A stretch of 22,748 nucleotides of DNA from a virus. The position numbers and the translations under genes were made by a program. The notes beneath the pieces were generated by a model. The model searched no databases and was not told where the DNA came from. It saw nothing but the letters and a program-made list of their open reading frames with translations. Position 1 is the stretch's first letter. The number at the start of each line of letters is the position of its first letter. Below, in pieces: positions 19,786 to 22,748 of this stretch. The stretch lies in IMG/VR virus record IMGVR_UViG_3300047550_005471, positions 1-22,748 of that record; one strand, 5' to 3'.

Positions 19786-21612
19786 ATGTCAAAATCATTA
19801 AAAGAAACAAAATTATTATTAGAAGGGTGGCGTAAGTTCTACCTAAAAGAAGCTGAGGAGCCAGCCACCGAGGGTGGGGGTAAGGTTGTTCGTATATTTG
19901 ATTTTGATGGAACACTTGTGACTCCAAGAGTACCTACTAAATATAGCTATTTATTAAGTAATCTTTTTTATGTACCATTTTTAAATTCTGATAAATATGA
20001 TGAAGTAGTAAATGATTTGAAAGAAGCAGTGAAAAAACCGGAAAATCATAATAAAGAAATAGAAAAGTTAATGAATCCATCAACGGATTATATTATTACC
20101 GCGATGAGTTCAATTGGTTTGGATAAAAGAATTACAAGTTATCTTCTTTATCAATTATCTAAACAAGAAGGACTCTTTTTAGGCTTCGCCAGAAGAGTAG
20201 CTGGTATCCAAATTGAGTCGGCTTATAAAAAACCAGAGATGCTAGCGCCTGATGCAGATCAGGAAGACATGCCTGAAGAAGAGCCTGAGCAACTATCTCC
20301 AGACGCTATTACTCAACAAGAAATTCAAGAACTAAGAAAAGTTATTGAATCCGATCCAGAAATAAAAGATGTTAAGGATTCTTATAGAATTAACACAGAT
20401 TCACGAATTGTTAGAAAAATAATTACTAAATTAGGTAAAGGCTTTGATATAGGTAAAAGAGTTTCTATGAAAGATTTAACTAATCTAAAAAAAGAAATTG
20501 TATCAGCCGCTTACCCAAACTTACCAGCAGATCAAATAAAAGTTTCGCTTAATATCGCTATGTTACCAGAAGATCCAGAATTAAGCGGTATTGTTAAAGG
20601 CTCATCTGGTAAATTCAAGCCAGCGAAAGAAGTTGCTATCGAAAACCCTGAAGCAAAATTTGAAGTTTATGATAATAAAGTAAATTCAATGTCGCAAGTA
20701 CGCATGGGATTATATGGCAAAACTAAAGATCAAGCAGAACAAGAAGAAGCAGCTGAATCAAGCGAAAATATTGATGAAAATACCCCTATAGCTACACTAG
20801 AAAATAAAATTTCATTAGTTAACAAAGGTCTTTCTATCGGTCAAAATGTTGATTTTAAATACATTAAGGGCAATCAAATTGTTGATTATAACAATGGACC
20901 TTTTTCTTTAGGTAAAAAAGACCCAAGCGAAAAACCGGGCCTAGTTGGATTTGGTGGCGGCTATAGAAGCTTAAGGCGTTTAGCATCCGTATACATAAAG
21001 AAAGAATTTCTTACCTTAGAGGGAACTAGTGGCAAGGGTCGTACATCTGAAAAAGTTATACAACTATTTAAAAAATTTAAAGATTATTGCGATAATAATG
21101 GCTATAAAGACCTAATGGATTGTATTACGTTCAGCGGCAAAGATAATCAAGGTGTTCCATACGCGACACTTTATAAATTTTTTGAACCACAAACTTTAGA
21201 CGTTCAACCAACCTTTGAACTAAACAAAATTGTTGCTCAACAACTTGTTAAGCTTTATGAAAATAAAGAAGATATTAAAAACAAATTAGGTGCTTCTGAA
21301 ATAGTTCCCGCAGAAGCAACCCCTGAACAAACAAAACTAGCAGCCAAAACCGCAACCGAAGAACCAAAAACAAAAAAAGATTCGCGTCAATCTGTTATTT
21401 CTGGTGAAGAGGGTGCTGACGAGGGAGAAATTGGAACTGCCGCTTTTGAAGATGATGATTTATCGTGGAACGAAATGAGCGACTCAGCTAAGAAAAAATA
21501 TCGTATTGAATATCGCAAGAAAAAACAAGCGCTTCGTGAAACAGTCCTAAAAGAACTAAAACCAATGTTAGCTAAACTTGCAACCGTATCTAAAAGAATA
21601 GGAAAACGGTAG
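19786..21612 (+). CDS. Large protein with HAD-type DxDGT motif and capsid-targeting-like N-terminus
   Basis: A 608-aa protein. Residues 5-24 (LKETKLLLEGWRKFYLKEAE) look like the N-terminal helices of other proteins here, ending in L20-K21-E22-A23. Right after is IFDFDGTLV with D39 and D41, motif I of haloacid dehalogenase-type hydrolases. A possible motif IV is FEVYDNKVN near residue 288. Long helical, acidic linkers (ASEIVPAEATPEQTKLAAKT) separate it from a C-terminal basic helix (SAKKKYRIEYRKKKQALRET). The HAD catalytic Asp pair is intact, but the other motifs are spread and unproven, so phosphatase or nucleotidase activity is a guess. Start follows AGGAATTAAATA 20 bases after the previous gene. 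No domain is recognised for residues about 330-520. Confidence 0.8.
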   Translation: MSKSLKETKLLLEGWRKFYLKEAEEPATEGGGKVVRIFDFDGTLVTPRVPTKYSYLLSNLFYVPFLNSDKYDEVVNDLKEAVKKPENHNKEIEKLMNPSTDYIITAMSSIGLDKRITSYLLYQLSKQEGLFLGFARRVAGIQIESAYKKPEMLAPDADQEDMPEEEPEQLSPDAITQQEIQELRKVIESDPEIKDVKDSYRINTDSRIVRKIITKLGKGFDIGKRVSMKDLTNLKKEIVSAAYPNLPADQIKVSLNIAMLPEDPELSGIVKGSSGKFKPAKEVAIENPEAKFEVYDNKVNSMSQVRMGLYGKTKDQAEQEEAAESSENIDENTPIATLENKISLVNKGLSIGQNVDFKYIKGNQIVDYNNGPFSLGKKDPSEKPGLVGFGGGYRSLRRLASVYIKKEFLTLEGTSGKGRTSEKVIQLFKKFKDYCDNNGYKDLMDCITFSGKDNQGVPYATLYKFFEPQTLDVQPTFELNKIVAQQLVKLYENKEDIKNKLGASEIVPAEATPEQTKLAAKTATEEPKTKKDSRQSVISGEEGADEGEIGTAAFEDDDLSWNEMSDSAKKKYRIEYRKKKQALRETVLKELKPMLAKLATVSKRIGKR

Positions 21613-21626
21613 GTAACACAAAAGAT

Positions 21627-21911
21627 ATGTGCAGCATCTGTAGAAAATTCAAAAAAGGATCACTAACAATAGACGAAGCTCGCGAAGAACTCGAAGAGCA
21701 AGCTGAATATTTATCAGAAGAACACATGGAAGAAATAGAGGAGATGCTTTTCCAAGCAGAAGATACTTATGATTATATTCAGGAACGTAAGCAACAATTA
21801 GATGATAATGACGATTCGTATGATTATGAAGAATACGAAGATCGTTATATGGAAGATGATGGTTTACCAGAAGGTACAGATAAATATATCCTAGCGGATG
21901 AGGACGAATAA
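21627..21911 (+). CDS. Acidic CxxC hypothetical protein, 94 aa
   Basis: Starts MCSICRKFKKGSLTIDEARE: an N-terminal C2-x2-C5, then an amphipathic helical hairpin (ELEEQAEYLSEEHMEEIEEM) and a Tyr/Asp-rich acidic tail (DDNDDSYDYEEYEDRYMEDD). The two Cys could pair with those of another subunit to hold a metal. I recall similar small proteins near head genes in marine phages but cannot name a function. No strong RBS is seen (GGTAACACAAAAGAT). It ends 1 base before the next gene. Confidence 0.7.
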   Translation: MCSICRKFKKGSLTIDEAREELEEQAEYLSEEHMEEIEEMLFQAEDTYDYIQERKQQLDDNDDSYDYEEYEDRYMEDDGLPEGTDKYILADEDE

Positions 21912-21912
21912 A

Positions 21913-22386
21913 ATGAAGATTACAAAAGATTTAATTAAAGGTTTAGTTGTTGAAGCTCTTCAAGATAAAAAAGCAGTTATCAACGAAAACAAAATTAGCA
22001 AAAATATGCTAAAGCAGATTATCAAGGAAGAGTACACAAGATTACTAAAGGAAGCACATTGGGACCCAAAACCGGGGCGGGAACCGGCAGGTGATAGGCC
22101 TCATGAATATTGGAGAGGTTTTGAGAGGCCAAATTTAGGTGGACATAATGTTTCCCCTTATGATGTAGAGCCAGACACAGAACCAAGACCAAATAAAAAA
22201 TACGAAGAAATGTTATCAGATGCACAAGGCATGTTAATAGACCTTGGCAGATTTAACAATAAAGAATACGACAAACTTACCGGAATAAGAGCTGAGGGGT
22301 TTGGTGAATTTTTTACACAAGAGAAAAAAGACTTTATAGAAAACTTATATAATAAACTATCTACAGAAATTAAACAAAAAAAATAA
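21913..22386 (+). CDS. Candidate virion protein with two tandem KQIIKEE-type motifs
   Basis: A 157-aa protein with ATG 21913 behind GAGGA. The N-terminus carries the motif twice: residues 1-16 (MKITKDLIKGLVVEAL) and 27-47 (K-I-S-K-N-M-L-K-Q-I-I-K-E-E, then YTRLLKEAH). The second copy is nearly identical in core to 6772 and 19302 (LKQ[VI]IKEE). L45-K46-E47-A48 fits the L-x-E cleavage rule. The rest has a Pro/Arg/Gly-rich link (about 51-95) and helical C-terminal parts. The stop is followed by unit D. Function not recognised. Confidence 0.75.
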   Translation: MKITKDLIKGLVVEALQDKKAVINENKISKNMLKQIIKEEYTRLLKEAHWDPKPGREPAGDRPHEYWRGFERPNLGGHNVSPYDVEPDTEPRPNKKYEEMLSDAQGMLIDLGRFNNKEYDKLTGIRAEGFGEFFTQEKKDFIENLYNKLSTEIKQKK

Positions 22387-22424
22387 GAAGAAGCAAGAAT
22401 TAAAAAATAAATAATTACTTTCTC

Positions 22425-22453
22425 TTTACTTCCACAACAGGCCACGGTACAAT
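22425..22453 (+). promoter_or_regulatory. Sigma70-like promoter D, -10 in the stem and loop of a terminator
   Basis: TTTACT (22425-22430), 17-base spacer, TACAAT (22448-22453). The -10 covers the top of the 5' arm and the loop of terminator D. Predicted start about 22460 in the 3' arm, 27 bases before ATG 22487. ATAAATAATT (22407-22416) lies upstream as in promoter B. Confidence 0.65.
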
Positions 22454-22470
22454 GCGTACCGTGGTTTTTT
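22442..22470 (+). terminator. Intrinsic terminator D
   Basis: A 9-bp stem CCACGGTAC (22442-22450) with GTACCGTGG (22456-22464), a 5-base loop and T6 at 22465-22470. Shares the stem core CCACGGTA/TACCGTGG with terminator B. It ends the gene at 21913. Confidence 0.87.
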
Positions 22471-22486
22471 GTTTCTAGGAGGAAAC

Positions 22487-22748
22487 ATGGCTATTGCATT
22501 TGCGGATATTATCGTAGACTTGCAGCACGGCGATAGTGGGAAAGGCAAGATTGCTAATGAACTTTGTAAATCAGGTGAATATACTCACGTTGTAAGATAC
22601 AACGGAGGCAATAATGCAGGTCACACTATTTACCATGATGGAAAAAAAATTGTAACCCACGCTATTCCATGCGGTGTTATTCATGGTGTTAAGAGTATTA
22701 TTGGATCTGGATGTGTAGTAAACGCAAAACATTTCTTGTCTGAACTTA
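22487..22748 (+). CDS. purA: Adenylosuccinate synthetase (3' truncated)
   Basis: The first 87 residues of a PurA-family GTP-dependent ligase. ATG 22487 follows AGGAGG. The P-loop-like motif is HGDSGKGK (14-21): the Asp equal to E. coli D13 is kept (D16), while Glu14 of GDEGKGK is Ser. VVRYNGGNNAGHTI is the IMP-binding block, followed by THAIPCGVI and SIIGSGCVVN. PurA makes adenylosuccinate from IMP, aspartate and GTP, the first step to AMP. In PurZ enzymes, used to make 2-aminoadenine, that Asp is replaced as I recall, so this copy reads as PurA-type. Sole gene seen after promoter D. The rest lies outside the window. Confidence 0.93.
   Translation, partial: MAIAFADIIVDLQHGDSGKGKIANELCKSGEYTHVVRYNGGNNAGHTIYHDGKKIVTHAIPCGVIHGVKSIIGSGCVVNAKHFLSEL

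Noticed and set aside
22487-22748. PurZ and a 2-aminoadenine genome
   Set aside because: The conserved Asp of the GDxGKGK loop is present, and no other Z-pathway gene is in the window.
1-22748. Stop-codon reassignment as in some large phages
   Set aside because: TAA, TGA and TAG (for example at 11749, 16480 and 21612) all end genes at sensible places followed by new starts.
1-22748. tRNA genes, CRISPR arrays, insertion sequences
   Set aside because: No cloverleaf-like gap, no spaced repeats and no transposase were seen; gaps between genes are under about 110 bases and are accounted for by control elements.

Overview
This AT-rich window comes from the genome of a large tailed bacteriophage, most likely a myovirus of jumbo or near-jumbo size. 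Every gene I can support lies on the plus strand. Genes are packed with ATGA or TAATG overlaps, start with strong GGAGG-type ribosome binding sites and use all three standard stop codons. Phage character is shown by a freestanding homing endonuclease next to a replicative DNA polymerase, a phage-sized dUTPase, a stand-alone sigma region-4-like protein, and many small acidic or basic proteins that carry one recurring N-terminal motif (K-x-x-LKQIIKEE). I saw no tRNA, CRISPR array or insertion sequence. Both ends are cut inside genes.

Layout. 1-770: end of an unknown gene, then two small hypothetical genes behind a terminator/promoter unit. 839-5118: a NUMOD3/PD-(D/E)XK homing-type endonuclease and a C-family DNA polymerase III alpha subunit whose PHP domain keeps all the expected metal ligands. 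5129-6712: membrane peptides, a cupin, two unknowns and dUTPase. 6772-9001: a protein with the N-terminal motif, a CxxC zinc protein, an IMP dehydrogenase/GMP reductase-family enzyme, and a probable regulatory pair (unknown plus Cys-rich sigma-4-like). 9084-11091: a Glu-rich protein and small unknowns. 11093-15718: ClpP-like serine protease, a 788-aa coiled-coil protein and GroEL. 15757-17735: an XhlA/holin-like coiled-coil membrane protein, four small genes, and an Hsp20 chaperone behind a near-consensus sigma70 promoter. 17809-22386: a module of candidate virion or internal-head proteins, including a DUF5872-like Cys-rich protein, a basic Arg/Lys-rich protein, an acidic His-rich protein and a 608-aa protein with a HAD-type DxDGT motif. 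22487-end: start of adenylosuccinate synthetase.

Regulation is the most distinctive part. Two kinds of control element alternate along the strand. The first kind (four copies, upstream of 318, 7182, 16133 and 22487) is a terminator hairpin interlocked with a sigma70-like promoter. In three copies the -10 lies in the loop or at the top of the 5' arm, so a new transcript would start inside the terminator's 3' arm. This resembles the promoter/early-stem-loop (PeSL) cassettes known from T4-type phages. The second kind (seven copies) is a motif ACTAYTTAT placed 4-60 nt before start codons, plausibly a late promoter element. One copy sits in the loop of a hairpin that covers the endonuclease ribosome binding site. 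Two copies lie between a canonical terminator and an ATG with no ribosome binding site, suggesting leaderless late messages.

Read together, the early-type units would drive metabolism (IMPDH-like enzyme, PurA), probable regulators and polymerase. The late-type motif would drive candidate head, lysis and structural proteins. GroEL, Hsp20 and ClpP form a phage-encoded protein-quality or assembly set.
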